27,342 bases of DNA, from the NCBI RefSeq assembly GCF_001270495.1, contig NZ_LGUR01000269.1, forward strand, positions 1-27,342, read 5' to 3'. This document shows positions 1 through 8,021 of the stretch, one piece after another. Made by a program: the position numbers and the translations under genes. Each line of letters opens with the position of its first letter. Within the stretch, counting starts at the first letter, position 1. Source of the DNA: Streptomyces viridochromogenes (GTDB lineage Bacteria > Actinomycetota > Actinomycetes > Streptomycetales > Streptomycetaceae). A model generated the notes under the pieces. The model saw nothing but the letters and a program-made list of their open reading frames with translations, did not search any database and was not told the origin of the DNA.

Positions 1-30
1 GCCGGCGGGCGGGGCGGGGCGGGCAAGGGC

Positions 31-60
31 AGGGCAGGTCAGTTCAGGGCAGGTCAGTTC
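31..60. repeat. 15-bp tandem duplication at the end of the oxidoreductase gene
   Basis: Two identical 15-bp units (AGGGCAGGTCAGTTC) lie head to tail at 31-45 and 46-60. The second contains the stop codon of the minus-strand oxidoreductase gene, so the duplication spans the gene's end and adjacent non-coding DNA. The bases before it (1-30) are a G/C-only run rich in GGGGC. No function is evident. Confidence 0.8.
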
Positions 61-959
61 AGGTCGAGCAGTTCGACCGCGCCCGTGATGTCCTCGTCGC
101 CGTGCCCCGCGGCGAGCCACCGCTCCAAGAGGGACATGTACGGCGTCAGCAGCTCCGCGCTCACGCCCTGCTCCTCGGCCGTGGCCAGCAGGGTGGCGTT
201 GGCCGCGACCTGCATCGCGAGGTTGGAGACGACGTCCTTGCCGTAGTCGCCGCTCTGCAGCTGGTCGGCGGTCATGTGCGCGGCGGGCGCCATCGCGCCG
301 AGCCACGACACGAGCAGCGGCGCGAAGTCCTTGGGGGCGATGCCCTCCTTGCGGATCAGCGCGAAGGCGTGCAGCACGCCCGCGAACATGCCGCTCATCG
401 CGCTCAGCAGCGCCACGTCGTGCAGCGCCGCGAAGCCCGGGTCCGCGCCGACGTAACGGGTGGCGGTCGGCACGGCGAGGGTTTCGCCGTGCTCCTCGAA
501 GAGCCCGGGCGACCCGCTGTAGAGGACATACGCCCCCGACCCCGGCTCCCCGACCATCGGCGGTACGGCCATGATCCCGGCGTCCAGGAAACGGGCGCCG
601 CGCGCTTCGGCCCAGGCGGCGCGGGCGCGGCCCTCGGCCGGTGTGCCGGTGGTCAGGTTCACCACGTCACGGCCGGACAGGTCGGCGCCATCGAGGGCTT
701 CGCCGACCGAGGCGTCGTCCAGCAGACAGACGACGACCAGCCGGCTCGCGGCCACCGCCTCGGCGGCGCTCGCGGCGACGGTCGCGCCTTCGGCGGCCAG
801 CGGTTCGGCGCGGGCGGACGTGCGGTTCCAGACGGTCACCGGGTGTCCGGCGGCGAGCCAGGCGCGGGCCAGGGCGGTACCCATGGCGCCGGTGCCCAGG
901 AGGGTCAGCGGGGTCGGGGTCGGGGTCGGAGCGGTAGTGGCAAGGGCGTTGTCAGTCAT
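54..959 (-). CDS. Imine reductase-like NAD(P)-dependent oxidoreductase
   Basis: This 301-residue protein belongs to the 6-phosphogluconate dehydrogenase-like superfamily and most resembles imine reductases and reductive aminases, which reduce cyclic imines with NADPH. After a Thr-Pro-rich leader (residues 11-17) comes the Rossmann glycine motif GTGAMG (22-27), then WNRTS (44-48), whose Arg and Ser suggest NADPH preference. NLTTGTP (101-107), the GIMAVPP segment (128-134) and LHDVALL (179-185) are hallmarks of the imine reductase group. Asp181 aligns with the Asp proposed as proton donor in the S. kanamyceticus enzyme. The C-terminal half is helical and would form the domain-swapped dimer. It is divergent from an HxlR-type regulator, which probably controls it. 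The natural substrate cannot be told from sequence; an ordinary beta-hydroxyacid dehydrogenase is the main alternative. Confidence 0.88.
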   Translation of the reverse strand: MTDNALATTAPTPTPTPLTLLGTGAMGTALARAWLAAGHPVTVWNRTSARAEPLAAEGATVAASAAEAVAASRLVVVCLLDDASVGEALDGADLSGRDVVNLTTGTPAEGRARAAWAEARGARFLDAGIMAVPPMVGEPGSGAYVLYSGSPGLFEEHGETLAVPTATRYVGADPGFAALHDVALLSAMSGMFAGVLHAFALIRKEGIAPKDFAPLLVSWLGAMAPAAHMTADQLQSGDYGKDVVSNLAMQVAANATLLATAEEQGVSAELLTPYMSLLERWLAAGHGDEDITGAVELLDLN

Positions 960-991
960 GGCGTTTAGGCTCGTCGCAGGGGAACAGTCCG

Positions 992-1009
992 CTCAAGTAC
1001 GTACTTGAG
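992..1009. promoter_or_regulatory. Perfect 18-bp palindrome, probable HxlR-type operator
   Basis: CTCAAGTACGTACTTGAG reads identically on both strands and lies in the 98-bp gap between the divergent oxidoreductase and HxlR-type regulator genes. It is 33 bp from the oxidoreductase start and 49 bp from the regulator start. HxlR-family dimers bind inverted repeats, often of AAGTAC/GTACTT type, so this is the likely autoregulatory and target site. The assignment is inferred from position and symmetry. Confidence 0.7.
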
Positions 1010-1013
1010 AGTG

Positions 1014-1026
1014 GGTGGTTACCACC
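1014..1026. promoter_or_regulatory. Second short inverted repeat in the divergent promoter
   Basis: GGTGGT-T-ACCACC is a perfect 6-bp inverted repeat around one base. It lies 4 bp beyond the 18-bp palindrome on the regulator side. It could be a second binding site or a small hairpin in the regulator's leader; sequence alone does not decide. Confidence 0.35.
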
Positions 1027-1057
1027 GGGAAAGAGTCCAGGCAGGGGGAGGGGCATC

Positions 1058-1459
1058 ATGGCGATCGGTCGACGTCCGGGGGCGTACGTCTGCGGGACCG
1101 ACGCGGCGATGGACGTGATCGGCGGCAAGTGGAAGGTGGTCATCCTCTGGGAGCTGAGCGAGCGTCCGCACCGCTTCGGGGAGCTGCGCCGCGAGCTGCC
1201 GGGCGTGACCGAGAAGGTCCTCGCCGCACAGCTGCGCGAGCTGGAGGCCGACGGCATCGTGCACCGGGAGGCGTACGACGAGGTGCCGCCGCGTGTCGAG
1301 TACTCCCTGACGCCGCTCGGCGTCTCGCTCAACGCGGCCCTGGCTCCGCTCGGGACATGGGGCCGGGAGAACATCCTGGGTGCTCGTGCCGAGGGGTCAG
1401 CGGCTGCCGGTGAGATGCGCGAACACGACGACGTTGCCCTGATACCCGGTGGTCCGTGA
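1058..1459 (+). CDS. HxlR-family winged-helix transcriptional regulator
   Basis: This 133-residue protein has the typical HxlR layout. A conserved Cys (Cys12) stands just before the first helix, IGGKW at 21-25 opens the DNA-binding domain, and FGELRREL-type helices and a LTPLG wing segment (84-88) follow. HxlR regulators are small dimeric sensors, some of which respond to aldehydes, quinones or oxidants through this Cys. The ATG at 1058 follows a strong purine-rich ribosome site (GGGGGAGGGG). The domain is complete by about residue 110. The last 20 residues are poorly conserved in character, and their codons overlap the 3' end of the convergent sortase gene by 63 bp. The likely target is the divergent imine-reductase-like gene, through the palindrome between them. 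Confidence 0.92.
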   Translation: MAIGRRPGAYVCGTDAAMDVIGGKWKVVILWELSERPHRFGELRRELPGVTEKVLAAQLRELEADGIVHREAYDEVPPRVEYSLTPLGVSLNAALAPLGTWGRENILGARAEGSAAAGEMREHDDVALIPGGP

Positions 1460-2098
1460 GTAACCGCCGCCGCAGGTGATCACCCGCAGCTCGGGGCGTG
1501 GTGCCGCGCCGTACACCTTCTCGTCCGGGAATGCCTTCGCGTCGTACACCTCGACGGCGTCGACCGAGAAGAGGGCCGTGCCGCCGTCCCGTCGTTCCAC
1601 CTCGATCGTGCCGCCCTTCTTCAGGGCGCCGAGCCGGTAGAACACGGCGGGCCCGTCGGCGTTGTCGACGTGGCCGGCGACGATCGCGGTGCCGGTCTCG
1701 CCCGGCGTGGTGCCGGCCTCGTACCAGCCGGCGAGGTTCTTGCGCTCGGCGGGCGGGACGTCGAGGCTGCCCGTCTTCGTCAGGCCCAGCCCCATGACGG
1801 GAGCGTCGACGCGGAGCGAGGGGATGCGGATGCGGTCGGGCGGGGAGGGGGGCAGCGCGAGGGCGGCGGACTGCCGGGGGTGCGGGTCGGCGGGAGTGCG
1901 GCCGGTCTCCCCGGCCGGCGGGTTCCTCCCGGCCTGCGGTGTCCTGTCGGCCGACGGTGTCCTCCCGGCCTGCGCGGCCGACGGCTGGGGCGGGGCGTGC
2001 GTCTCGCTGCCGTTGCGCAGTAGCCAGGCGCCGGAGCACAGGGCCAGGACGCTGACCGCGGCTATGAGGGTGTTGCCGACGCTCCTCTGACTGCGCAC
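1397..2098 (-). CDS. Class F sortase
   Basis: Sortases are membrane-anchored cysteine transpeptidases that attach secreted proteins to the cell wall. This 233-residue protein has an N-terminal signal-anchor helix (about residues 9-28), then a Pro-, Thr- and Arg-rich linker with repeated GRTP/AGR motifs (about 44-75), then the catalytic barrel. His143 in IVAGHVD and Cys209 in VITCGGG are the catalytic pair; Arg215 is a candidate for the third active-site residue. The compact domain and the motifs fit actinobacterial class F. The GTG start follows AGGAGG. The gene lies 117 bp downstream of a small secreted, membrane-anchored protein on the same strand, a recurring sortase-substrate arrangement. 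Its 3' end overlaps the convergent HxlR gene by 63 bp. Confidence 0.93.
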   Translation of the reverse strand: MRSQRSVGNTLIAAVSVLALCSGAWLLRNGSETHAPPQPSAAQAGRTPSADRTPQAGRNPPAGETGRTPADPHPRQSAALALPPSPPDRIRIPSLRVDAPVMGLGLTKTGSLDVPPAERKNLAGWYEAGTTPGETGTAIVAGHVDNADGPAVFYRLGALKKGGTIEVERRDGGTALFSVDAVEVYDAKAFPDEKVYGAAPRPELRVITCGGGYSRTTGYQGNVVVFAHLTGSR

Positions 2099-2133
2099 GC
2101 GAGCCTCCTGAGACTCTCCTCGGGCCGCCCGAT

Positions 2134-2172
2134 CCCCCTCCGGGCCGCGAGGGGCGTCGGACCCGGAGGGGG
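2134..2172 (-). terminator. Hairpin between the putative substrate and sortase genes
   Basis: A perfect 11-bp stem (CCCCCTCCGGG at 2134-2144, CCCGGAGGGGG at 2162-2172) with a 17-nt loop lies in the 117-bp gap. No T-tract follows, which is common in high-GC actinobacteria. It could terminate or attenuate transcription from the upstream gene so that less message reaches the sortase. Confidence 0.5.
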
Positions 2173-2215
2173 AGGGGACGTGCGGTACCGGCGGACGGAC
2201 AGCGGAGGGTGTCCG

Positions 2216-2734
2216 TCAGATCCCGTCGCCTCTCGCCCGGCGATGCAGGAGCCAGGTACCGCCCGCGGCGGCGACGGCGAGAGCCGTCACGCCGGCCGCG
2301 GTCTGCACGGGATCGCGGCCGAAAGCGCCGCCGACCCCCGTCTTCACACTTCCTCTCGGATGCACCTGGTCGCGCGTGGACGTCAGCGTGACCACCAGGT
2401 CGCCCGCCACCCGCCGACCGCCCTCGGCGCAGGTCGCGACGATCTCGTACGTGCCCGGCTGGGCGCTCGGCGGCACCGTGAACTTCCCGGCCGCGTCCTC
2501 CTCGTCCGAGCCCGGCGCCAGCGTGAAGGAACCGGCGCCCACCGCGCTGGCGTCGCCCGCCGCACCGCCGTCCCGGCACGCGGCCGTGTCCACCCTGACC
2601 TGCCCGCCCGGCACCACCGAGGACGGAAACACCTCCAGCTCGCCACCGTCGGCGCCGTACGCGGGCGCGACGGCGAGGCCGATGGCGCCGACGGCCAGCG
2701 CGGTCCCGGTCAGCAGACGGGCGGTACGTCGCAT
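2216..2734 (-). CDS. Secreted membrane-anchored protein, candidate sortase substrate
   Basis: This 172-residue protein has a clear signal peptide (residues 1-27, ending AYG), a small extracellular domain with two Cys (53 and 102) that could form a disulfide, a hydrophobic segment (about 144-163) and a short basic tail (HRRARGDGI). That is the layout of a wall-sorted protein, but no LPXTG or LAXTG is present. The conserved-looking stretch just before the hydrophobic segment is PRGSVKTGVGG (126-136). The start follows GGAGGA. Its position directly upstream of the class F sortase suggests a functional pair. The extracellular domain matches no family I recognise; a beta-sandwich is likely from its alternating hydrophobic pattern. 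Confidence 0.8.
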   Translation of the reverse strand: MRRTARLLTGTALAVGAIGLAVAPAYGADGGELEVFPSSVVPGGQVRVDTAACRDGGAAGDASAVGAGSFTLAPGSDEEDAAGKFTVPPSAQPGTYEIVATCAEGGRRVAGDLVVTLTSTRDQVHPRGSVKTGVGGAFGRDPVQTAAGVTALAVAAAGGTWLLHRRARGDGI

Positions 2735-3127
2735 CGAGGCTCCTCCGAGCGCACGGACTCACGACCCGCGACACCCCCAAGTGCCGCCGCCTCGGCCGAG
2801 CCCCTGCTCTTCCGAGGTAAGGGGCAGTGGGGCGGGAGCGCTTCTCGAAAAAGCGCCGGGAATGGGGTGAACGGGTGTCGCGCAGAGGGGGACGGCTCCC
2901 CGAGGCGGGGGTGTTTCAGCAGGTCATCACGGGTCGTCGCCGGATCCGGGGCGGGTCGGGGAAGAGAACCCGTTGGGGGAGGGCCGGGGGTGTGAACGGG
3001 TGACCCTGGTCGGCGCCGGAGGTTCCGTCGGCCCGAGCCTGCGCTACCGCGGACCGCACTCCGCCAAGACCTCACCCACCGCCCGCCTCACCCACCGCCC
3101 CCCTCCCCACCCCCGCCGGCACCGGAT
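2735..3127. other. Non-coding stretch with one hairpin
   Basis: About 390 bp without a convincing gene; open frames here lack coding bias. The left end must hold the promoter of the secreted-protein gene. A 6-bp stem, 7-nt loop hairpin (GCGCTT at 2838-2843, AAGCGC at 2851-2856) is the only clear structure. The right end runs into the decayed phosphotransferase. Confidence 0.5.
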
Positions 3128-3565
3128 TCATCCCGTTCCCGCAGACGTCGCCGTAGTGGTTCGCCGTAGTAGTGCTCCGCCAACAGCCCGAAGCACAGTG
3201 CCCACCCGCGCCCCGACCCCGAAGGCGCCGAAGTCGATGACAGCGGTGAGGTGGCCGGAGGAGGTCAGCAGACTGCCCGGGAGGAGGTCGCCGTGGAGCC
3301 AGACGGGGGCGTCGTCCCACTGGGGAAGGCGGAGCGCGTCCTCCCAGGCGGCCGTCGCCACGGTCGCGTCCAGCGTGCCGGCGCCCAGGTCGCGGATCGC
3401 GGTCCGGACGGCGGCGTCGTTCAGTCCGGCCGGGCCGCGGAATCGCAGAGTCGGGTGAGTGGCGCGTCGTAGGCATGAGGCCGTCGACCCTTCGCGGGCG
3501 GTGCCGGCACGGTGCGGGGGGAGATGCGGGGCGTGACCAGCCACGAACCACCCGCACCCGGCCAC
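3128..3565 (-). pseudogene. Remnant of an APH-type phosphotransferase
   Basis: A 145-codon frame carries a recognisable aminoglycoside-phosphotransferase-family core: WLHGDLLPGSLL (the catalytic loop, with Ser where the metal-binding Asn normally stands), then AVIDFGAFGVG (the DFG-type motif). Intact family members have about 300 residues; here the N-terminal lobe is missing. After the DFG motif the homology stops. A plausible C-terminal scrap (LLAEHYYGEPLRRRL) continues in another frame, so a deletion and frameshift are likely. The upstream part of the frame overlaps a dispersed repeat at 3531-3560. The gene is almost certainly non-functional. Confidence 0.7.
3531..3560 (+). repeat. Dispersed intergenic repeat, copy A (partial)
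   Basis: These 30 bases match the segment at 9987-10016 at 26 of 30 positions; the shared core is GACCAGCCAC and ACCACCCGCAC. It lies at the 5' edge of the phosphotransferase remnant. Two other copies occur in this window (9947-10017 and, inverted, 12808-12855). Confidence 0.65.
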
Positions 3566-3598
3566 GCACCCCCACCCCTACGGCGCGCCGAACCGCTG

Positions 3599-5245
3599 TC
3601 AGCCCACGTTCACCGCACTCCAGGCCGCCCCCACCGCGCCGTACTCCACACTCCCGGCCCCGTACAGGTCCTTCGCCGCGTTGAGCGTCGAAGTCCGCGC
3701 CCCCGCATAGTTCGTCGAGGACGTCATGTAGACGGTCAGCGCCCGGTACCAGATCTTGCCGAGCTTGTCCCGGCCGATCCCCGTCACCGAAGACCCGTCA
3801 CAGGTCGGCGAGTTGTAACCGACCCCGTTCACCGTCTTCGCACCACTGCCCTCGGCCAGCAGATACGCGAAGTGATTCCCGATCCCCGACGAGTAGTGCA
3901 CGTCGAGATCCTTCGCCGCCGGACTCCAGCAGTCGACCGAGCTGCCGTCCTTCGACGGCTTGTCCATGTAACGCAGGGCACCGCGGGGGAACCCGGACCG
4001 CACGACCTTCTCGCCGATCAGATAGTCACCCGGGTCGGCGGGGTTGCCCGCGTGGAACTCCACCAGCGTGCCGAAGACATCCGACGTGGCCTCGTTCAGC
4101 CCGCCGGACTCGCCCGAGTACGTCAGCGCCGCGGTCTTCGACGTCACGCCGTGCGTCATCTCGTGCCCGGCCACGTCCAGCGACACCAGCGGACCGAGCT
4201 GGGTGCCGTCACCGTCGCCGTACGTCATGCAGAAGCAACTGTCGTCCCAGAAGGCGTTGTTGTAGTCGTTGCCGTAGTGCACCCGGTTGAACGACCCCTT
4301 GCCGTCGCCCGCGATGCCCTTACGCCCGTGGACGTCCTCGTAGTAGTCCCACGTCATGTCCGTGCCGTACTGCGCGTCCACCGCGGCCGTCGAGCGGTCG
4401 GTCCCCGTACCGGAGCCCCAGTGGTTGTCGGCGTCGGTGAAGACCGTCGCCGGGGCGCGGTTGAGACAGATGGCGAGGATGCACAGGTCCGTCTTGTTCG
4501 CCGCGTCGCCGGTGTACGTGCCGCCGCGCGTCGCGTCCTTCAACTGGTACGTCGATCCGGACGCCGTCGTCTCCAACGGCACCGTGCCCCCGTACAGCGA
4601 CTTCCCGTCGCCCGTCGCGTGCTCGACGCTGTCCCACGTGTCGATCTTCGCGCCGGTGCGGGCGTCGGTCAGCGTGGTGCGGGCGACCGGGTTGCCCGCG
4701 GAGTCCTGGGCGACCGCGTCGGTCCGCCAGGCCAGCTTCGGGGCGCCGTGCAGGGCGTCGACGACCAGCTCGGGCCTGGACGTCAGCCTCTTCAGCGTCT
4801 CGCCGACGTTCGCGGCCCGCAGCACGCTCGCCGCGAGGTCGGCCGCCTTCGGTGCCGAGACCTTGGGTGTCACGCTCGTCAGGGAGATCGCGCTCGTGGT
4901 GGCGCGGGAGGCGCCGCGGTAGCTGCCGTCCTTCGCGAGATGGACGACGAAGTCACCGCCGAGGACCGGCAGTCGGCGGTATGTGCGGTCGTAGCGGACG
5001 TGCTGGGTGCCGTCCGCGTCCACGATCACATCCCGCACGGTGGTGTCCTGAGCGGCCGTCAGCCCCAGGCGGCCGGCCCGGTCCTTGAGGACGGACGCCG
5101 CGTTCTCGACGGCGATGGCCCTCGTCGGACTGTCGTCCGCGCCGGCGGTGGGGGACAGGGCGGTGGCCAGCAGGGCGGCGACGGCGGCGGCGATGCCCGC
5201 CGTGGCAAGTCGGGAACCCCGGATGTGCGGCCGTATTCGGCTCAT
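3599..5245 (-). CDS. Secreted M4 (thermolysin-family) metalloprotease
   Basis: This 548-residue preproenzyme has a signal peptide (about 1-36), an FTP/PepSY-type propeptide (about 40-200) that would act as chaperone and inhibitor, and a two-domain M4 catalytic unit. The zinc site is HEMTH at 361-365 (His361, His365, catalytic Glu362), with the third ligand Glu385 in GGLNEATSD, 20 residues on as in thermolysin. His450 in DVHYSSGIGNH matches the transition-state His. Several Cys (in CILAIC, CFC and the DCW/TCD segments) suggest disulfides. It would be an extracellular neutral endoprotease, as in the Streptomyces griselysin group. The ATG follows AAGGAG. It is divergent from the cyclotransferase gene with 110 bp between them. 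Confidence 0.96.
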   Translation of the reverse strand: MSRIRPHIRGSRLATAGIAAAVAALLATALSPTAGADDSPTRAIAVENAASVLKDRAGRLGLTAAQDTTVRDVIVDADGTQHVRYDRTYRRLPVLGGDFVVHLAKDGSYRGASRATTSAISLTSVTPKVSAPKAADLAASVLRAANVGETLKRLTSRPELVVDALHGAPKLAWRTDAVAQDSAGNPVARTTLTDARTGAKIDTWDSVEHATGDGKSLYGGTVPLETTASGSTYQLKDATRGGTYTGDAANKTDLCILAICLNRAPATVFTDADNHWGSGTGTDRSTAAVDAQYGTDMTWDYYEDVHGRKGIAGDGKGSFNRVHYGNDYNNAFWDDSCFCMTYGDGDGTQLGPLVSLDVAGHEMTHGVTSKTAALTYSGESGGLNEATSDVFGTLVEFHAGNPADPGDYLIGEKVVRSGFPRGALRYMDKPSKDGSSVDCWSPAAKDLDVHYSSGIGNHFAYLLAEGSGAKTVNGVGYNSPTCDGSSVTGIGRDKLGKIWYRALTVYMTSSTNYAGARTSTLNAAKDLYGAGSVEYGAVGAAWSAVNVG

Positions 5246-5355
5246 CGGTCTCCTTGAACTGGGCGGCGCAGCGGATGCCCAAGATTCAAGGGGGCGTGCA
5301 CATGTCGTGACCAGGGTGAATACGTGGAGGTGTGTGAGGGGAGAGAATCGTTTCC

Positions 5356-5796
5356 GTGACCCCCTCTCCCCGACTCCCGTTCTTCGTCTACGGCACCCTG
5401 CGCCCCGGAGAGCCCAACCACGCCCCGTTCCTGCGCGGCCGCACCCTCACCGAGGAACCGGCGCGACTCGTCGGGGCGGTGCTGTACGACGGCCCGGGCT
5501 ACCCGTACGCCGTCGAGGAACGCGGCGACAGCGGCACCGTCCACGGCGAGCTCGTCACCGCCCGCCCCGAGGAGTACCCGGCGCTCCTGGCCGCCCTCGA
5601 CCGCCTGGAGGAGTTCGCCCCGGGCGACCCGCGCAACCTCTACGACCGCGTCGCCCGCGAGGTGGTCCGCGAGTCCGACGGAACGGCCGTACGGGCCTGG
5701 GTGTATGTCGCCGCCCCGTCCGTCGCCGCGCGTCTGCGCGCCCACGGCAAGCTCATCGAGAGCGGCGACTGGATGGCGACCCGGCCGCCGGGCTGA
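5356..5796 (+). CDS. Gamma-glutamylcyclotransferase-fold (GGCT/AIG2-like) protein
   Basis: This 146-residue protein has the family's signature FVYGTLRPG at 10-18 near its N-terminus and an acidic residue, Glu85 in LDRLEEF, at the position of the general acid/base. Members cleave gamma-glutamyl amines or gamma-glutamyl peptides to release 5-oxoproline, but many bacterial homologues have unknown substrates. Its length is normal for a single-domain member. The GTG start is preceded by GAGGGGAGAG at a somewhat long spacing. It is divergent from the M4 protease and convergent with the nitrate reductase, so it is a single-gene unit. Confidence 0.9.
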   Translation: MTPSPRLPFFVYGTLRPGEPNHAPFLRGRTLTEEPARLVGAVLYDGPGYPYAVEERGDSGTVHGELVTARPEEYPALLAALDRLEEFAPGDPRNLYDRVAREVVRESDGTAVRAWVYVAAPSVAARLRAHGKLIESGDWMATRPPG

Positions 5797-5832
5797 GTCA
5801 CGCGGCCGTCAGGCTCAACAGGCCCCGCCCGG

Positions 5833-7998
5833 CTACGACTTCACCGCCTCCACCCGCACCGCGCACGCCTTGAACTCCGGCATCCGTGACGTCGGGTCCA
5901 GCGCCGGGTTGGTCAGGGTGTTGGCGCGGCCCTCGCCCGGCCAGTGGAAGGGCATGAAGACCGTGTCCGGGCGGATGCCGGTCGTGATGCGGGCGGGGGC
6001 CACCGCCCGGCCCCGGCGCGAGACCACGGCCACCGGGTCGCCCTCGGCCGCCCCGAGCCGCGCCGCAAGGCGGGGGTGCAGCTCCACGAACGGGCCCGGC
6101 GCGGCGGCGTTCAGCTCGTCGACGCGGCGGGTCTGGGCGCCGGACTGGTACTGGGCCACGACCCGGCCGGTCGTCAGGAGGACCGGGTACTCGTCGTCGG
6201 GCTCCTCGGCGATGGCCCGGTACGAGACGGGGACGAACCTCGCCCGTCCGTCCGGGGTGGCGAACCGGTCGAGGAAGAGGCGGGGCGTGCCGGGGTGCGC
6301 CGGGCTGCCGCTCCCGACGGCCGGCGAGGTCCCCTCACCGCCCGCGGATCCCTCCTCGTCCTCATGGTCCTCCGCGCCCGGCACCGCCGGACACGGCCAG
6401 AACACCCCGTTCTCCTCCGCCAGCCTTCCGTAAGTGATCCCCGAGTAGTCCGCCGGCCCGCCCGCACTCGCCCGGCGCAACTCCTCGAAGACCTCCTCGG
6501 GGTCGGTCGGGAAGCCCTTCTCCAGGCCCCGTTCCCCGCCCAGTCGCGCGGCGAGCTCGTGCATGACCTCCAGGTCGCTGCGGACGCCCTCCGGAGCGGT
6601 GATCGCGCGCCGCCGCAGCAGCACCCGTCCCTCCAGGTTGGTCGTCGTGCCCGTCTCCTCGGCCCACTGGGTCACGGGCAGTACGACATCCGCGAGCGCC
6701 GCCGTCTCCGACAGCACCACGTCGCAGACCGCAAGGAAGTCAAGGGACTTGATGCGTTCCTCGATGTGCGCGGCACGCGGCGCCGACACCACCGGGTTGG
6801 ACCCCATCAGCAGCAGTGACCTGATGTCCGTGCCCAGGGCGTCCAGCAACTCGTACGCGCTGCGCCCCGGCCCGGGCAGGCTGTCCGGGTCCACGCCCCA
6901 CACCTCGGCGACATGCCGCCGCGCCGCCGGGTCGTCCAGCTTGCGGTAGCCGGGCAACTGGTCGGCCTTCTGGCCGTGTTCACGCCCGCCCTGTCCGTTG
7001 CCCTGCCCGGTGAGGCAGCCGTACCCGGACAGCGGCCGGCCGGCCCGCCCCGTGGCCAGGCAGAGGTTGATCCACGCGCCCACCGTGTCCGTGCCCTTGG
7101 CCTGCTGCTCGGGCCCGCGCGCGGTGAGCACCATCGCGCGCTCCGGCTCGCAGAACATCCGTACGGTTTCCCGGAGTTGGGGGACGGACACCCCCGTGAT
7201 GCGCTCCACGTACTCCGGCCAGTGCGCCATCGCGGCGGCCCGCGCGTCCTCCCAGCCGGCCGTGCGCTCCCGGACGTACTCCTCGTCCACCCGTCCCTCG
7301 GCGACGACCAGGTGCAGCAGACCGAGGGCCAGCGCGAGGTCGGTGCCGGGGCGGGGTGCCAGATGCAGATCCGCCTGCTCGGCGGTCTTCGTGCGGCGCG
7401 GGTCGATGACGATCAGCGTGCCGCCGTTCTCGCGCAGCTCGGTGAAGTAGCGCAGTGACGGCGGCATGGTCTCCGCGAGGTTGGAGCCGACGAGGATCAC
7501 GCAGCCGGTCTTCGGGATGTCCTCCAGCGGGAACGGCAGCCCTCGGTCGAGCCCGAACGCCTTCATCCCGGCCGCGGCCGCCGACGACATGCAGAAGCGG
7601 CCGTTGTAGTCGATCTGCGAGGTGCCGAGCACGATCCTCGCGAACTTGCCCAGGCTGTACGCCTTCTCGTTCGTCAGACCGCCCCCGCCGAAGACCCCGC
7701 ACGCGTCCGGGCCATGTTCCGTACGCGTGCGTGCCAGGCCCTCGGCGACGCGGTCCAGCGCCTCTTCCCAGGTGGCGGGCGTGAGCGTGCCGCCCGAGCG
7801 CACCAGCGGCGAGCTCAGCCGGACGCCCGACGCCAGCACCGCGGGCGCCGTACGGCCCTTGCCGCACAGCGCCCCCTTGTTCACCGGGAAGTCCGGGCGC
7901 TCGACCACCGCGACACCCCCGTCCTGCAGGGGCGTGAGGTTCATACCGCACTGCAGGGCGCAGTACGGGCAGTGCGTGGGCGTCGCGGAGTTCGGCAT
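5833..7998 (-). CDS. nasA: Assimilatory nitrate reductase catalytic subunit (molybdopterin oxidoreductase)
   Basis: This 721-residue protein is a molybdopterin-guanine-dinucleotide enzyme of the NarB/NasA type, reducing nitrate to nitrite in the cytoplasm for nitrogen assimilation. Cys10, Cys13, Cys17 and Cys45 bind a [4Fe-4S] cluster, with Lys47 in the CGKG turn. Cys136 in GRFCMSS is the expected molybdenum ligand. The cofactor-binding core (about 50-520) and the C-terminal molydop-binding domain (about 600-715) are complete. There is no C-terminal [2Fe-2S] domain of the Klebsiella NasA kind, so it resembles cyanobacterial NarB and needs an external electron donor, not encoded here. An acidic and Gly/Ser-rich insert at about 540-572 looks like a flexible loop. 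A formate dehydrogenase is the less likely alternative. A GlnR-like box lies just upstream. Confidence 0.9.
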   Translation of the reverse strand: MPNSATPTHCPYCALQCGMNLTPLQDGGVAVVERPDFPVNKGALCGKGRTAPAVLASGVRLSSPLVRSGGTLTPATWEEALDRVAEGLARTRTEHGPDACGVFGGGGLTNEKAYSLGKFARIVLGTSQIDYNGRFCMSSAAAAGMKAFGLDRGLPFPLEDIPKTGCVILVGSNLAETMPPSLRYFTELRENGGTLIVIDPRRTKTAEQADLHLAPRPGTDLALALGLLHLVVAEGRVDEEYVRERTAGWEDARAAAMAHWPEYVERITGVSVPQLRETVRMFCEPERAMVLTARGPEQQAKGTDTVGAWINLCLATGRAGRPLSGYGCLTGQGNGQGGREHGQKADQLPGYRKLDDPAARRHVAEVWGVDPDSLPGPGRSAYELLDALGTDIRSLLLMGSNPVVSAPRAAHIEERIKSLDFLAVCDVVLSETAALADVVLPVTQWAEETGTTTNLEGRVLLRRRAITAPEGVRSDLEVMHELAARLGGERGLEKGFPTDPEEVFEELRRASAGGPADYSGITYGRLAEENGVFWPCPAVPGAEDHEDEEGSAGGEGTSPAVGSGSPAHPGTPRLFLDRFATPDGRARFVPVSYRAIAEEPDDEYPVLLTTGRVVAQYQSGAQTRRVDELNAAAPGPFVELHPRLAARLGAAEGDPVAVVSRRGRAVAPARITTGIRPDTVFMPFHWPGEGRANTLTNPALDPTSRMPEFKACAVRVEAVKS

Positions 7999-8021
7999 AC
8001 CGTTCAGCGTGCTTCCGGCGT

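Noticed and set aside
126..2734. A canonical LPXTG-type sorting motif in the sortase neighbour
   Set aside because: No LPXTG, LAXTG or NPQTN was found in the protein encoded at 2216-2734.
3512..5257. A 581-codon plus-strand open frame opposite the M4 protease
   Set aside because: It is the antisense shadow of a gene with clear M4 motifs; its translation is low-complexity Arg/Val-rich and matches no family.
5833..7998. Formate dehydrogenase as the identity of the molybdenum enzyme
   Set aside because: The Mo ligand is Cys rather than selenocysteine and the overall arrangement fits NarB/NasA better, though Cys-type formate dehydrogenases are related.
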